A stretch of 64,000 nt of DNA from Planctomycetota bacterium (GTDB lineage Bacteria > Planctomycetota > Brocadiia > SM23-32 > JAKLEA01): the NCBI GenBank assembly GCA_022711755.1, contig JAKLEA010000025.1, forward strand, positions 1-64,000. The letters are read 5' to 3'. The position numbers and the translations under genes are program-made. Below, piece by piece: positions 36,736 through 45,445 of the stretch. The notes beneath the pieces are model-generated. The model made no database searches. It had not been told where the DNA came from and saw only the letters and a list, made by a program, of their open reading frames with translations. Position 1 is the stretch's first letter; every line of letters begins with the position of its first letter.

Positions 36736-38424
36736 ATGCTGGGAGTCAAGCCGCCGCTCTGGTCGCAAATCCTCCTGCACGGCACGCTCGTGTTCTTCGC
36801 CCTCATATTCTCATTTCCCTTCATATGGATGCTCGGCACAAGCTTCAAGCAGGACAAGGAGTTGAGCGCCAGCCGACTCTCTTTCATGCCGCGCCCCCCC
36901 AACCCGGAGCCGATATCGCCATACATTGACTCCCGCCAGTTCGATCCGATCAAGATGCCGGACGAAAGTGTTCAGGAAGCCGAGTGGGAAACGCTCAAGG
37001 ACACTGTGACGGTGGCGATTGACGAATCCCTGCGCCCCTGGGTCCCGCCGGAGAAAAGCCGCGTCACGCGCGACCAGGCTCTGCCCGAAATGCGACAGGG
37101 CGTCTGGCATCTGCTTCAGGGCAAGCTGCCCGTCAAGTTCTGGACTATGAAGCCCGGAGAAGCGGCTGACAAATCCGTGCGCGAACTAATAACTCCAGAA
37201 ATGATTGACGAAGCATTCGACCTCTGCCACCGCCGCTTCATGCTCAGCACAATCACCATCCGCACGAAGGATTACAGCGAGCACAAGGCCGAGCCTGTTA
37301 ATGCCGATCCAACCCCTTGGAGCATCGTGTCCGGCAGCGCGGAACTCACGCCGGTCAAGCAGATACAACAGACGGCATATCTCGTCAGATACGATCTTTC
37401 CGGCAACGGGGAGCTGCATCTTTCCGCCGAATATCAAAGCCCCGTCCCGCTTGAGGACATCAAGCATATACGCGTCTCCTATCGTCAGGATGAGACATGG
37501 CATCGCGTCTATTACGAGATCGAGATGAACGGGCGGCTCTACAAGCCGGATGAGCCGAATTATCAAGGCTATGACGACTGGGTGGAGGTCACGCTCCAGC
37601 ACCCCAGCGAGGACGACAGGCGCCTGATGGCGAAAACGTGGATACTGATCCGCCAGGGGGAGAAACAGGCGGGGCTGGAAAACCGACCCGGCCACTTCAA
37701 AGTCCACTGCAAGATAGTCCGCAGCGGAATGGCTCGCGCGTGGTGGGGCAAGATGCGCAACAACTACCAGGCCACGCTCAAGCAGGTCCCGTTCTGGCGC
37801 TACGTCAGCACAAGCATATGCCTGGCCATACTGCGCATATCGCTCACGCTGTTCAGTTGTTCGGTGGTCGCGTATTCGTTCTCGCGGCTGGACTGGCCGG
37901 GGCGGTCAATCTGCTTCACAATACTGCTGGCGACCCTGATGATCCCGGGGCAGGTTACCATGATCCCGCAGTTCATCATCTTCAAGTCGCTGGGCTGGTA
38001 CAACACGTTGTTCCCGCTGTGGGTGACCTCGATCTTCGGCGGCGCGTTCTTCATCTTCCTGCTCCGGCAGTTCATGAAGGGCATACCGAAGGACCTTGAG
38101 GACGCGGCGCTGATTGACGGATGTGGCTACTTCCGGATTTACTGGCACGTCATCCTGCCGAACATCAAGCCCGCGCTGGCGGCGATAGCGATATTCACGT
38201 TCCTGGGCAGTTGGAACGATTTCATGGGGCCGCTCATCTACGTCAACGACCAGCGCATGTACAACCTCGCGCTCGGACTGTTCAGCTTCCGGCTGGAGAG
38301 CGGGGCGGCGTTCGGAATGCTCATGGCCGGTTCGCTGATCATGACCACGCCGATTATCGTCATATTCTTCTTCGCCCAGAGATATTTCATCCAGGGCGTC
38401 ACGCTGACGGGAATAAAGGGGTAA
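36736..38424 (+). CDS. MalG-type sugar ABC permease with large periplasmic insertion
   Basis: 562 residues from ATG 36736 with AAGG upstream. Residues about 14-36 are the first membrane helix (FFALIFSFPFIWMLGTSF). The other five helices and the EAA loop (DLEDAALIDGCGYFRIYWH, near 452) are normal for MalG. Between them is an insertion of roughly 300 residues (about 50-350) that is hydrophilic and, by topology, periplasmic. Usual family length is 270-300. The partner protein carries its own fused binding domain, so the insertion may dock that domain. An MsmK/MalK-type ATPase must come from elsewhere in the genome. Confidence 0.87.
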   Translation: MLGVKPPLWSQILLHGTLVFFALIFSFPFIWMLGTSFKQDKELSASRLSFMPRPPNPEPISPYIDSRQFDPIKMPDESVQEAEWETLKDTVTVAIDESLRPWVPPEKSRVTRDQALPEMRQGVWHLLQGKLPVKFWTMKPGEAADKSVRELITPEMIDEAFDLCHRRFMLSTITIRTKDYSEHKAEPVNADPTPWSIVSGSAELTPVKQIQQTAYLVRYDLSGNGELHLSAEYQSPVPLEDIKHIRVSYRQDETWHRVYYEIEMNGRLYKPDEPNYQGYDDWVEVTLQHPSEDDRRLMAKTWILIRQGEKQAGLENRPGHFKVHCKIVRSGMARAWWGKMRNNYQATLKQVPFWRYVSTSICLAILRISLTLFSCSVVAYSFSRLDWPGRSICFTILLATLMIPGQVTMIPQFIIFKSLGWYNTLFPLWVTSIFGGAFFIFLLRQFMKGIPKDLEDAALIDGCGYFRIYWHVILPNIKPALAAIAIFTFLGSWNDFMGPLIYVNDQRMYNLALGLFSFRLESGAAFGMLMAGSLIMTTPIIVIFFFAQRYFIQGVTLTGIKG

Positions 38425-38611
38425 GTTGCGATGGGCGCATAAGCGCGTGCTCGCTCCCGAAAAATCGGGGATATCGCCTCCATTGCTCTTGACTCGCGCC
38501 ATTGCGCATGAAATAGTTCCGGGCATGGGACGCTTAGCGCGGGGTATCATGCCCGCCGTCGCATACCAGTCTACGGTTGCCGGCCCGAACTATCCTGCAA
38601 ACGGATGAATC

Positions 38612-39781
38612 ATGGCAAACAGAATTAGCATGAGATGTTTTCGGATCGTTGCGCTTCTCGCCGCGCTTATTCCTGTGGCCCTTGGGCGACAGGCTCAGGC
38701 GGGGGGCGATGGAGAAAGGAGCGGAAAGATGGAGCACGCGCTTGTGGCCGGGGAGCCGGGGAAGTTCGCCGGCTGGCCCGCGAATAACGGTGTCTGGACG
38801 TGGGACGGCAGGGAGATTCTCGTCGGATTCTCATATGGCGATTACGAGGAGAAACAGGGGCATAACATCGTGAACTCGACGATCAGGTCCCTGCTTTCCC
38901 GCAGTCTCGACGGGGGGATGACCTGGAAGATGGAGGAGCCGGGAAACTTCGTGGGACAGGGGCAAACGCCGTCCGAATCCCCCGGCGGCATTGATTTCGC
39001 GCATCCCGATTTCGCCATGCGGCTGGTCGGAGAAGGCTACCACGGCTCCATTGACGCAAAGGGCGCATTCTTCTTTTCATATGACCGCGGGCGGAACTGG
39101 CGCGGGCCTTTCCGGTTCGGAAAGCTGATGGAGCATCCGGAACTTAAGAACCTGCGCTGCACGGCCAGGACGAATTACCTCGTTCAAGGCTCGAAGGAAT
39201 GCCTGCTTTTCCTCTCCGGAAAGCGGGATGAGAAGGGGATGGTTGACCGCGCTTTTCTCGCCTCGACGCGCGACGGCGGGGCCACGTTCCAGTTCGTCTC
39301 GTGGATCGTCTCATACCAGGATCCCAACCGGGCGGTGATGCCCAGCCCGGCGCGCTGCACGTCAGGGAAGCTGGTCGCGGCGCTTCGGCGCAGGGCCAGC
39401 CCCGACGACCGCTGCTGGGTTGATCTTTACTCGTCAGGCGACGAGGGCCTGACATGGTCTTTTCTGAGCAAGGTCGGGGACACGGGCCACCAGAACGGCA
39501 ATCCGCCCGCGCTGGCCCGGCTTGCGGACGGACGGCTGTGCTGCGTGTTCGGCAACCGCGCCCGGCGAGTCATGATCGCCCGGGTTTCCGGCGACGAGGG
39601 GAAGTCGTGGGGCGACGAGATCATCCTGCGGGACAACTTTGTTCAGGACAAGTTCGGGGATGACGATTTCGGCTATCCCCGCCTTGTTCAGAGAAATGAC
39701 GGCAGGCTGGTAGCGATGTATTACTGGGCGACAAAGGAGCGACCGCACCAGCACATTGCGGCGACAATATTCACCCCGTAG
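38612..39781 (+). CDS. Exported sialidase-superfamily (BNR/Asp-box) protein
   Basis: 389 residues from ATG 38612, with a signal peptide ending near residue 30; no clear ribosome site. Five Asp-box copies are visible: SLDGGMTW, SYDRGRNW, STRDGGATF, SSGDEGLTW and SGDEGKSW, as expected of a six-bladed beta propeller. Some members are sialidases (GH33); others act on different glycans or have no activity. An Arg in the RTNYLVQGS region and a Tyr near the end (VAMYYWAT) could belong to an active site, but the Arg triad is not certain. It follows the sugar ABC permease genes and could supply their substrate. Confidence 0.8.
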   Translation: MANRISMRCFRIVALLAALIPVALGRQAQAGGDGERSGKMEHALVAGEPGKFAGWPANNGVWTWDGREILVGFSYGDYEEKQGHNIVNSTIRSLLSRSLDGGMTWKMEEPGNFVGQGQTPSESPGGIDFAHPDFAMRLVGEGYHGSIDAKGAFFFSYDRGRNWRGPFRFGKLMEHPELKNLRCTARTNYLVQGSKECLLFLSGKRDEKGMVDRAFLASTRDGGATFQFVSWIVSYQDPNRAVMPSPARCTSGKLVAALRRRASPDDRCWVDLYSSGDEGLTWSFLSKVGDTGHQNGNPPALARLADGRLCCVFGNRARRVMIARVSGDEGKSWGDEIILRDNFVQDKFGDDDFGYPRLVQRNDGRLVAMYYWATKERPHQHIAATIFTP

Positions 39782-39853
39782 TTGGAGGATGCTTCAAGCG
39801 GACCGACGGGCTGCGCTTCCCATCGCGCGCCTGCGATCCGAAGGTTTGAGAAC

Positions 39854-40315
39854 ATGGAGATTGAAGTCAGAAGAATTGCGGAGACCGAGATTGACCAGTT
39901 GATGGCGCTTTACCCACACCTTCACGCGGACGACGTTCCGCCGGACGCGGCGAAATTGCGCGAGACATGGCGGGAAATCTGCCGCAATCCGGACATCGCG
40001 TACTTCGGCGCGTTCGTTGACGGGCGGATGGTTTCGACTTGCTGGATCGCCGCGATGCCGAACCTGACGCGCGGATGCGGCAGGCAGGCCTACCTCGAAA
40101 ACGTCGTCACGCATCCCGACTTCCGGGGGAAGGGCTGCGGCAAGGCCGTCGTGCGTCACGCGGTCGAATACGCATGGAGCCGTGGATGTTATAAGGTAAT
40201 GCTCCTGACCGGGCGCAAGACCGACGCCGTCTTCAACTTCTACCGATCTCTCGGTTTCAGCCGCGACGAAAAGCAGGCGTTCATCCTTCGCAAAGGGCGG
40301 AATGATGGGAAATGA
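39854..40315 (+). CDS. GNAT-family N-acetyltransferase
   Basis: 153 residues from ATG 39854. The acetyl-CoA binding motif VVTHPDFRGKGCGKAV (R/Q-x-x-G-x-G/A pattern) and the following helix, then FYRSLGF near the end, are classical GNAT features. It would transfer an acetyl group from acetyl-CoA to an amine in the cytosol; the acceptor is unknown. An upstream open frame back to 39782 has no ribosome site. Its last 14 bases overlap the cupin gene, so the two are probably translated from one message. Confidence 0.88.
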   Translation: MEIEVRRIAETEIDQLMALYPHLHADDVPPDAAKLRETWREICRNPDIAYFGAFVDGRMVSTCWIAAMPNLTRGCGRQAYLENVVTHPDFRGKGCGKAVVRHAVEYAWSRGCYKVMLLTGRKTDAVFNFYRSLGFSRDEKQAFILRKGRNDGK

Positions 40316-40676
40316 AATGGATGGCGAAAGGCCGAAGGCGATAATCCGCCACGAAGAAGACTGCCGCAGCGAGCGCAGCACATGCGGATGGCGTCATCTG
40401 CTTATTAGCAGTCAGGACGCGGCGGACAAACCGGCGGCGTGGGTTCACGCCGTGGATATTGACGGCGCGAAGGAGCATTATCACAAGGCCGGAACGGAGA
40501 TTTATTATGTTCTGGAGGGGGAGGGATCAATCCGTCTGGATGGGGAGGATCATCCGATCCGCAAAGGCTCCGTCGTCCACATCCCGCCGGGAATCATCCA
40601 CGGCGCGAAGGGACGCATGCGCGTCCTGGTAGTCGGCATCCCGGACATCACCGAAGGGGATCTGTTTTTCCCGTAA
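40302..40676 (+). CDS. Small single-domain cupin protein
   Basis: 124 residues; ATG 40302 lies inside the end of the GNAT gene. Both cupin motifs are present: motif 1 in HYHKAGTEIYYVLEGEG with metal-binding His and Glu, and motif 2 in HIPPGIIHGAKG. Single-domain cupins bind a metal and can act as isomerases, dioxygenases or sensors, so no reaction can be assigned. It is followed by a perfect palindrome and a convergent operon. Confidence 0.87.
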   Translation: MMGNEMDGERPKAIIRHEEDCRSERSTCGWRHLLISSQDAADKPAAWVHAVDIDGAKEHYHKAGTEIYYVLEGEGSIRLDGEDHPIRKGSVVHIPPGIIHGAKGRMRVLVVGIPDITEGDLFFP

Positions 40677-40699
40677 GGCGCGTTGCAACGCGCTCCTAC
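40677..40699 (-). repeat. GTAGG-headed palindrome between convergent genes
   Basis: A 16-nt perfect palindrome (GCGCGTTGCAACGCGC, 40678-40693) preceded on the minus strand by GTAGGA. It lies just after the cupin stop and before the 3' end of the ABC ATPase gene. It may serve as a bidirectional transcript end. It resembles the GTAGGG elements elsewhere in the window. Confidence 0.6.
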
Positions 40700-40734
40700 C
40701 CGCAATCACTGCAAGCTCATGCGCCGACCGGATA

Positions 40735-41517
40735 TCACCGCGTTGCATCAGGCTGCGCGACGCGCAGCGGGATGACTTCGGGGCGGCCGTCGTCGCCGAA
40801 ACCGATGCGGGCCGAGACACCGTAGACGGAGGCGATCATCTCCGCCGTCAGCGTTTCCGCCGGGCTTCCGCTGGAGTGAACCCGACCGTCATTGAGAACA
40901 TAGACCACGTCGGCAAACCTTGCGGCCAAGTTCAGATCGTGGAGCGCGACGACAACGCTTATGCCCCTTGATCCTGCCAGCGCGCGCAGAAGTTCCCCGG
41001 TCTCGAATTGATGCTTCATGTCAAGGTTTGACGTCGGTTCGTCAAGCAGCAGAACTTGCGGCTCTCGCGCAAGGGCTTGGGCGATTGCCGCCATTTGCGC
41101 CTGTCCGCCGCTGACTTCCGTTATGCGGCGGCTCGCCAGATCCGCGATGCCGAACTCTCTGAGTAACCTGTTGACACAGTCAACGTCAACGGCGCTCACC
41201 CGCCAGGAAAGCTGGTGGAGGCGCCCCAGCAGGACGAACTCGAATACCGTGAGGAACGCCTGCGGCCAGAAACCCTGAGACAGGTAACTCACGCGCCGCG
41301 CCAATTCCGGCGCTTTAAGCCGCGCAACGTCAACGCCGTCGAGAAGCGCCTTTCCCCGCGGTCGAAGCAATCCGCAAAGGCATCGCAGCAGCGTTGACTT
41401 CCCGGAGGCGTTCGGGCCGATGACGGCGGTGACCCCGCCGCCGATCGTGACGCTGACGCCCTTCAGCGCCGGCGTCTCGCCATAGGAGAAGTCAAGGTTG
41501 ACGCCCTCAAGGATCAC
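40735..41517 (-). CDS. FecE/BtuD-type ABC transporter ATPase
   Basis: 260 residues from a GTG at 41517, which overlaps the permease stop (GTGA) and has GAGGA upstream. All ABC ATPase motifs are present: Walker A GPNASGKST, Q-loop YLSQGF, signature VSGGQAQM, Walker B VLLLDEPTSNLD and the switch His in VALHDLNLA. The pattern matches the iron-siderophore/cobalamin family. It powers the FecCD-type permease encoded just upstream, and is the last gene of a four-gene operon with four-base overlaps. Confidence 0.92.
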   Translation of the reverse strand: MILEGVNLDFSYGETPALKGVSVTIGGGVTAVIGPNASGKSTLLRCLCGLLRPRGKALLDGVDVARLKAPELARRVSYLSQGFWPQAFLTVFEFVLLGRLHQLSWRVSAVDVDCVNRLLREFGIADLASRRITEVSGGQAQMAAIAQALAREPQVLLLDEPTSNLDMKHQFETGELLRALAGSRGISVVVALHDLNLAARFADVVYVLNDGRVHSSGSPAETLTAEMIASVYGVSARIGFGDDGRPEVIPLRVAQPDATR

Positions 41518-42563
41518 CAGGAATTCCTCTTCCTGCCGATAATCATGGCCGTAAAGAACGGAACCCCGATCAGCGAAGTGGCTATGCCGACGGGGAAGAT
41601 CGCGCCGGGGAACAGCATCTTGCTCGCTATTGACGCCAGCGAAAGCAGCAACGCGCCGATCAGTCCCGAAAGCGGGAGGAAATAGCGCTGGTCCTCCCCG
41701 ACGAGTATCCTGGCCAGGTGCGGTCCGACCAGTCCGATGAAACCGATGGTCCCCGCAAAGCATACCGCGACCGCCGTCAGCATGGAGACCAGGATGAGAA
41801 TCCGCAGCCGGAGCCGCTCCACGTCAATGCCCAGGTTCTGCGCCTGAACGTCGCCCAGACGGAGAGCCGTGAGCTTCCACGCCTGCGACGCGATTATCGG
41901 GATGGCGATGGCAAGAACGGAGGCGACGACGGCCAGCTTCGGCCACGTCGCGCCCTGAAGGCTGCCGAACATCCAGAAGACGACGGCCTGAAGCTCGTCC
42001 TCGGACGCGATGTACTCCAGAAAGGCAACGCCGGAGTTGAAAAGGAAGAGGAGCGCTATGCCGCACAGGATGATGGTCTCTGAGGAGCCGCGCTTGATCT
42101 TCGCGATGCCGTAGACAACAAGCGAACACAGTGTCGCAAAGACAAAGGCGTTGGCTGGGACGATGAACGCGGCAACCCCCGGCGCGACGGCCACTCCGCA
42201 GACCATCGCCAGCGCCGCCCCGAAGCCCGCCGCCGCGGACACGCCGAGGGTGAACGGGCTAGCCAGCGGATTGCCGAGGATGGTCTGCATCTCAGCCCCT
42301 GCGACTCCCAGGGCGCAACCGATAAGCAGGGCGAACGCGGCAGTCGGAATCCTGAACGTCCAGACAATCGTGCGCAGCGTTGCTTCCGATTGTCCAGGCT
42401 GGAAGACCGCGGCAACTACTTCTGAGAGGCTCAACCCGGCAGGTCCGGTCAGAATGTCCATTGTTGCGGAGGCGAGAACGAAGCAGAACGCGCCCGCCAG
42501 AAACAGCAACCGTCGCCGGGCCAACCGCCCGTAGAATCCCCGTTCAGGCATGGACGCGCTCAT
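41514..42563 (-). CDS. FecCD-family ABC permease (iron-siderophore/cobalamin type)
   Basis: 349 residues from ATG 42563 with GGAG upstream. Nine to ten hydrophobic helices and the hallmark segments GAEMQTILGNPLASPFTLG and FIGLVGPHLARILVG (ATPase contact) identify the FecCD/BtuC family. It forms a homodimeric channel with the adjacent ATPase and a periplasmic binding protein. Its start overlaps the stop of the isochorismatase-like gene (ATGA). Confidence 0.93.
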   Translation of the reverse strand: MSASMPERGFYGRLARRRLLFLAGAFCFVLASATMDILTGPAGLSLSEVVAAVFQPGQSEATLRTIVWTFRIPTAAFALLIGCALGVAGAEMQTILGNPLASPFTLGVSAAAGFGAALAMVCGVAVAPGVAAFIVPANAFVFATLCSLVVYGIAKIKRGSSETIILCGIALLFLFNSGVAFLEYIASEDELQAVVFWMFGSLQGATWPKLAVVASVLAIAIPIIASQAWKLTALRLGDVQAQNLGIDVERLRLRILILVSMLTAVAVCFAGTIGFIGLVGPHLARILVGEDQRYFLPLSGLIGALLLSLASIASKMLFPGAIFPVGIATSLIGVPFFTAMIIGRKRNSW

Positions 42564-43174
42564 GCGGACTCCGATTCTATGAACTCGTCAAGCGAACTCA
42601 GCTTCGCGCCCATTGCCCCCAGATCGTCAAGCATTCTCCGATATCTCTCGTCCGTGCCGGAATCGTCATAGCCCTTGGCGGAGCGGATTTTAACGTCGGT
42701 CAGAATCCTGACGCGGTATCCCGCTTTGAGTAGCCCGTTGGCCGCGGAGTCAACACACAGATCGAAGCCGTTTCCGAAGACGACCCATTCCCGCTCGCCG
42801 AGCATCTCAAATAGAAGAACGGCGTTGCCGTTGTCCTGGAACATATCGTACGCCCGGCAGGTGTAGTTCTTCTTCGGATCGCCGTAGGATTTTTTCTGCA
42901 GGTAGAAGATGCGATAGCCTTTCACACGGGTTCGCCATTCGGCGTCAGCAACGTCCAGCGGGACCTTCAGAATATCCGGCAGTTCCTCGTCTCCCAGCAT
43001 CCGCCCCGAACAGCAAGTTGTAAAGACCAGCGGAGAGCCACTCTTTTCGGCAAGATCGTGCAAGGTTTTCACGGCCGACAGGATCGGCGCGACGCGCGGA
43101 CGGAAATCCAGACCAATCCCGTCGGCGTTCAGCTCAAGGCAATCAACATCGAAGAAACCCAGGCGGTTGTTCAT
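42560..43174 (-). CDS. Isochorismatase-like cysteine hydrolase inside an ABC import operon
   Basis: 204 residues from ATG 43174, sharing ATGA with the binding-protein gene. The catalytic trio of the isochorismatase fold can be placed: Asp9 in FFDVDC, a Lys (94 or 95) in YLQKKSYGD, and Cys140 in NGFDLCVDSAANGLL. Family members hydrolyse isochorismate, nicotinamide or related small molecules, often through a thioester. Its position between the binding protein and permease genes suggests it acts on the imported ligand or on a chelator, which is an inference. The spacing before the Lys is longer than in many relatives. Confidence 0.78.
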   Translation of the reverse strand: MNNRLGFFDVDCLELNADGIGLDFRPRVAPILSAVKTLHDLAEKSGSPLVFTTCCSGRMLGDEELPDILKVPLDVADAEWRTRVKGYRIFYLQKKSYGDPKKNYTCRAYDMFQDNGNAVLLFEMLGEREWVVFGNGFDLCVDSAANGLLKAGYRVRILTDVKIRSAKGYDDSGTDERYRRMLDDLGAMGAKLSSLDEFIESESA

Positions 43175-44340
43175 GGTTGTTCCTTGAGGGCGATCATCCA
43201 GGCGCCGCTGTAGTCAACCGGCATGAAACGCTCGTGGAATTCCTTCAGCGCGGCTTCGGGATTCAGGTCGGCAAAATCTTCAGGATAGAACCATTTTGCA
43301 AGCTGCTGACACGCCGCAAAGTCAATCGTGTGCATGCACAACCCGTGGAAGATGCTGTAGATCCGCCCGCTCCTGACCGCCTTCAGACCGTCCCACCCCG
43401 GCCGTCTTGTGAAAGCCCGAAGTTTTTCCCGCGCATCGTCCGCGTCCCCGCCGTAGCCCAGGCGCACACAGTCCGTCCGGTCCCAACTCGCCCCAGTTAT
43501 CACGATCACGTCCGGATCAGCCATCAGAAGGAATTCCGGGCTGATCGCTCCCATCGCCGGCGCCACGCCGTCCGCAATGTTCCGGCAGCGCAGGCGATGC
43601 ATGACCGTGCCCCACGCGATGGGTTTTTCGACATTGTAGCCGTAGGTTGCGCCGTATGCCGCCGGCCCGCTGCTTCCCGACTCGAAGTAGACCTTCGGCG
43701 GCTCGCCCTTGAGCTTATCGAGACGCGAGAAGACCTTGTCAAGCTCGGTGTTCACGAAGGCGTTGATTTCTTCGGCCCGGCGTTCCCTGCCCAGAACGCG
43801 CCCAAGAAGCTCAATGCTCTTCTGCGGGCATTCGAACGGGTCATGCTCAAAGTCCAGAAACAGAAGCGGCAGGCCCGCCCTTTGCATCCGGTCTATGCTT
43901 TTGTATCCCCGCTCGGCCATAAAGGTTTCGACTATGACGAGGTCTGGCCTTAAGGCCAGTACCTTCTCAGCGCTGACCGCGTCATCGAAAATGGACCCCA
44001 GTACCGGCACGTCGGCCAGCCCGGGGTAGCGCCTGACGAATTTATCATAGGCGTCGCGGTCGGCAGTCTGAATATCCGGCCCCCACGCCACAAGCTTTTC
44101 CGGTAGTTCGTCTTCGAGAAGCAGAGAGACCTCATAGATGTCCCTGCTTCGGATCATAACGATGCGCTTGACCGGTCGGTTGAACGAAACCTTCCTCCCG
44201 GCGAAATCGGCCACAGTGACGGCGCCTGAGTCCGGCGTCGGCGATCCTGTCCCGGCGAACGCAATCACGGAGAAAGAAATAACGCACATGGCCGCAGCCG
44301 GCAGACGACTTGTTGCAGCTTTCTTGACCACCATCGGCAT
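43171..44340 (-). CDS. Periplasmic iron-complex/cobalamin-type binding protein
   Basis: 389 residues from ATG 44340 (ATG 44334 also possible). A signal peptide occupies about the first 30 residues. The mature part is a TroA/BtuF-like clamp, with the family features VTVADFAGRKVSFNRPVKRIV, LALRPDLVIVE and VRSGRIYSIFHG. It delivers the ligand to the FecCD permease encoded two genes downstream. The ligand (siderophore, haem, cobalamin or another metal complex) cannot be decided. There is no visible riboswitch in the 68 bp upstream. It is the first gene of the operon. Confidence 0.88.
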   Translation of the reverse strand: MPMVVKKAATSRLPAAAMCVISFSVIAFAGTGSPTPDSGAVTVADFAGRKVSFNRPVKRIVMIRSRDIYEVSLLLEDELPEKLVAWGPDIQTADRDAYDKFVRRYPGLADVPVLGSIFDDAVSAEKVLALRPDLVIVETFMAERGYKSIDRMQRAGLPLLFLDFEHDPFECPQKSIELLGRVLGRERRAEEINAFVNTELDKVFSRLDKLKGEPPKVYFESGSSGPAAYGATYGYNVEKPIAWGTVMHRLRCRNIADGVAPAMGAISPEFLLMADPDVIVITGASWDRTDCVRLGYGGDADDAREKLRAFTRRPGWDGLKAVRSGRIYSIFHGLCMHTIDFAACQQLAKWFYPEDFADLNPEAALKEFHERFMPVDYSGAWMIALKEQP

Positions 44341-44408
44341 GATCAGGGATTCCCAGACAAAGCCGTCGCTCCCCGCCGCGTCTGTACCGAACCCGTGGTT
44401 GCGACGCC

Positions 44409-45215
44409 CTACGGTTTATCTTCCTCCGGTTCGACCGGAATAATATTGTACAGTTCGTCGGTGTTTGAATCTCCGTCCTCGTCCAGGTCGCCGATATCGT
44501 TCCTGCGGACGCATTCAGCCGGGATGTTTGCGCCTTGTTTCGCGGTATACTTTTCCTTCATGACGGTCGGACGCTCCGTGCTGACGTGCCCATCAGCCCA
44601 CGCCGCGTTCCCCACCCCGCCGTGGCGGGCGTGGAAGTTCGGATAGTCGTACGAGGTGGGACAGATGAACCAACTGGCCTCGATTATGTCTGGATATACC
44701 TTGTTGTTGCGCGCCTGGTCCGCGAAGGTCAGCGTCGTCATGGGCTTCACTATGTCCTTCAGCCGGACCCATTTGTAGGTCCAGTTGTTTTCACCCCCCG
44801 TCGCGCCGTCGGACATATAGAAGAAGTTGTAGCCGATGCCCATCGCGCCGAAGTTGGGCGGTCCCGGCCATGACGGACATGTGCGGACCTCAAAACTCTG
44901 CGCGTATTCGTGGATCATTCCGGCTTCAGGAATCATCCGGTCGCCGGTTTGGGGCCACGCGCAGCCCCAGAACCTGTATTTATAGCCGGAGTTGTTGCTG
45001 TAGTCCCTGCCGGCTAATGTGATCCCGTCATTTTCGTTGGCGTATAACTGCCACGCGATATTCAGTTGCCGGAGATTGGATGAACACTTCCCCTTGCGCC
45101 CCGCTTCCCTGGCTCTGGACAACGTCGGCAGCAGCAGACCTGCCAGAATCCCTATGACGGCTATGACAACGAGCAACTCAATCAGCGTGAAACCATCATG
45201 CGAACCAAATCGCAT
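44409..45215 (-). CDS. Type IV pilin-like DUF1559 protein (H-x9-DG type)
   Basis: 268 residues from ATG 45215; the frame is open further upstream but this start places the prepilin site close to the N terminus. The prepilin peptidase motif G/FTLIELLVVIAVIG is followed by a hydrophobic helix. The C-terminal HARHGGVGNAAWADGHV matches the His-x9-Asp-Gly motif of this PVC-abundant family. The tail is acidic (DIGDLDEDGDS), possibly calcium binding. Such proteins are thought to be pseudopilins or minor exported subunits; genomes often have dozens of them. It may share a message with the iron-type ABC operon that starts 68 bp later. Confidence 0.9.
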   Translation of the reverse strand: MRFGSHDGFTLIELLVVIAVIGILAGLLLPTLSRAREAGRKGKCSSNLRQLNIAWQLYANENDGITLAGRDYSNNSGYKYRFWGCAWPQTGDRMIPEAGMIHEYAQSFEVRTCPSWPGPPNFGAMGIGYNFFYMSDGATGGENNWTYKWVRLKDIVKPMTTLTFADQARNNKVYPDIIEASWFICPTSYDYPNFHARHGGVGNAAWADGHVSTERPTVMKEKYTAKQGANIPAECVRRNDIGDLDEDGDSNTDELYNIIPVEPEEDKP

Positions 45216-45331
45216 TCCATATTGCGTCTTCCTTCCGCCGCGTGTCGCGGAGCCTCGCATTGTTGTGCCTCTATGAATCCGCCGGTTCACTCGAAATTGC
45301 GCCATGCCGCGCCTGCGCTGGGTTGGGCGGC

Positions 45332-45360
45332 TTGCATCCCGCGCTCAAAGATAATACTAT
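45332..45360 (+). promoter_or_regulatory. Possible promoter for the ModA-like gene
   Basis: TTGCAT and TACTAT are 17 bp apart in the AT-richer divergent region between the pseudopilin gene and the ModA-like gene. The match to consensus is moderate. Confidence 0.3.
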
Positions 45361-45445
45361 ACCTTGTCGGCGTATGAAAAGGAACTCGCCGATGAATTTC
45401 GTCTTCCTGACGCCGGCGCCGCTATCGCGCCGGAGGAGAGAGAGC

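Noticed and set aside
38456..38472. Stem CCCGA-AAAA-TCGGG after the MalG-type gene as a terminator or as a copy of the repeat at 261-424
   Set aside because: The stem is only five pairs with no T run, and just 11 bases match the repeat, so both readings are weak.
44341..44408. Cobalamin riboswitch or Fur box before the ABC operon
   Set aside because: Only 68 bp separate it from the pseudopilin gene, and no B12-box or Fur-like palindrome was found.
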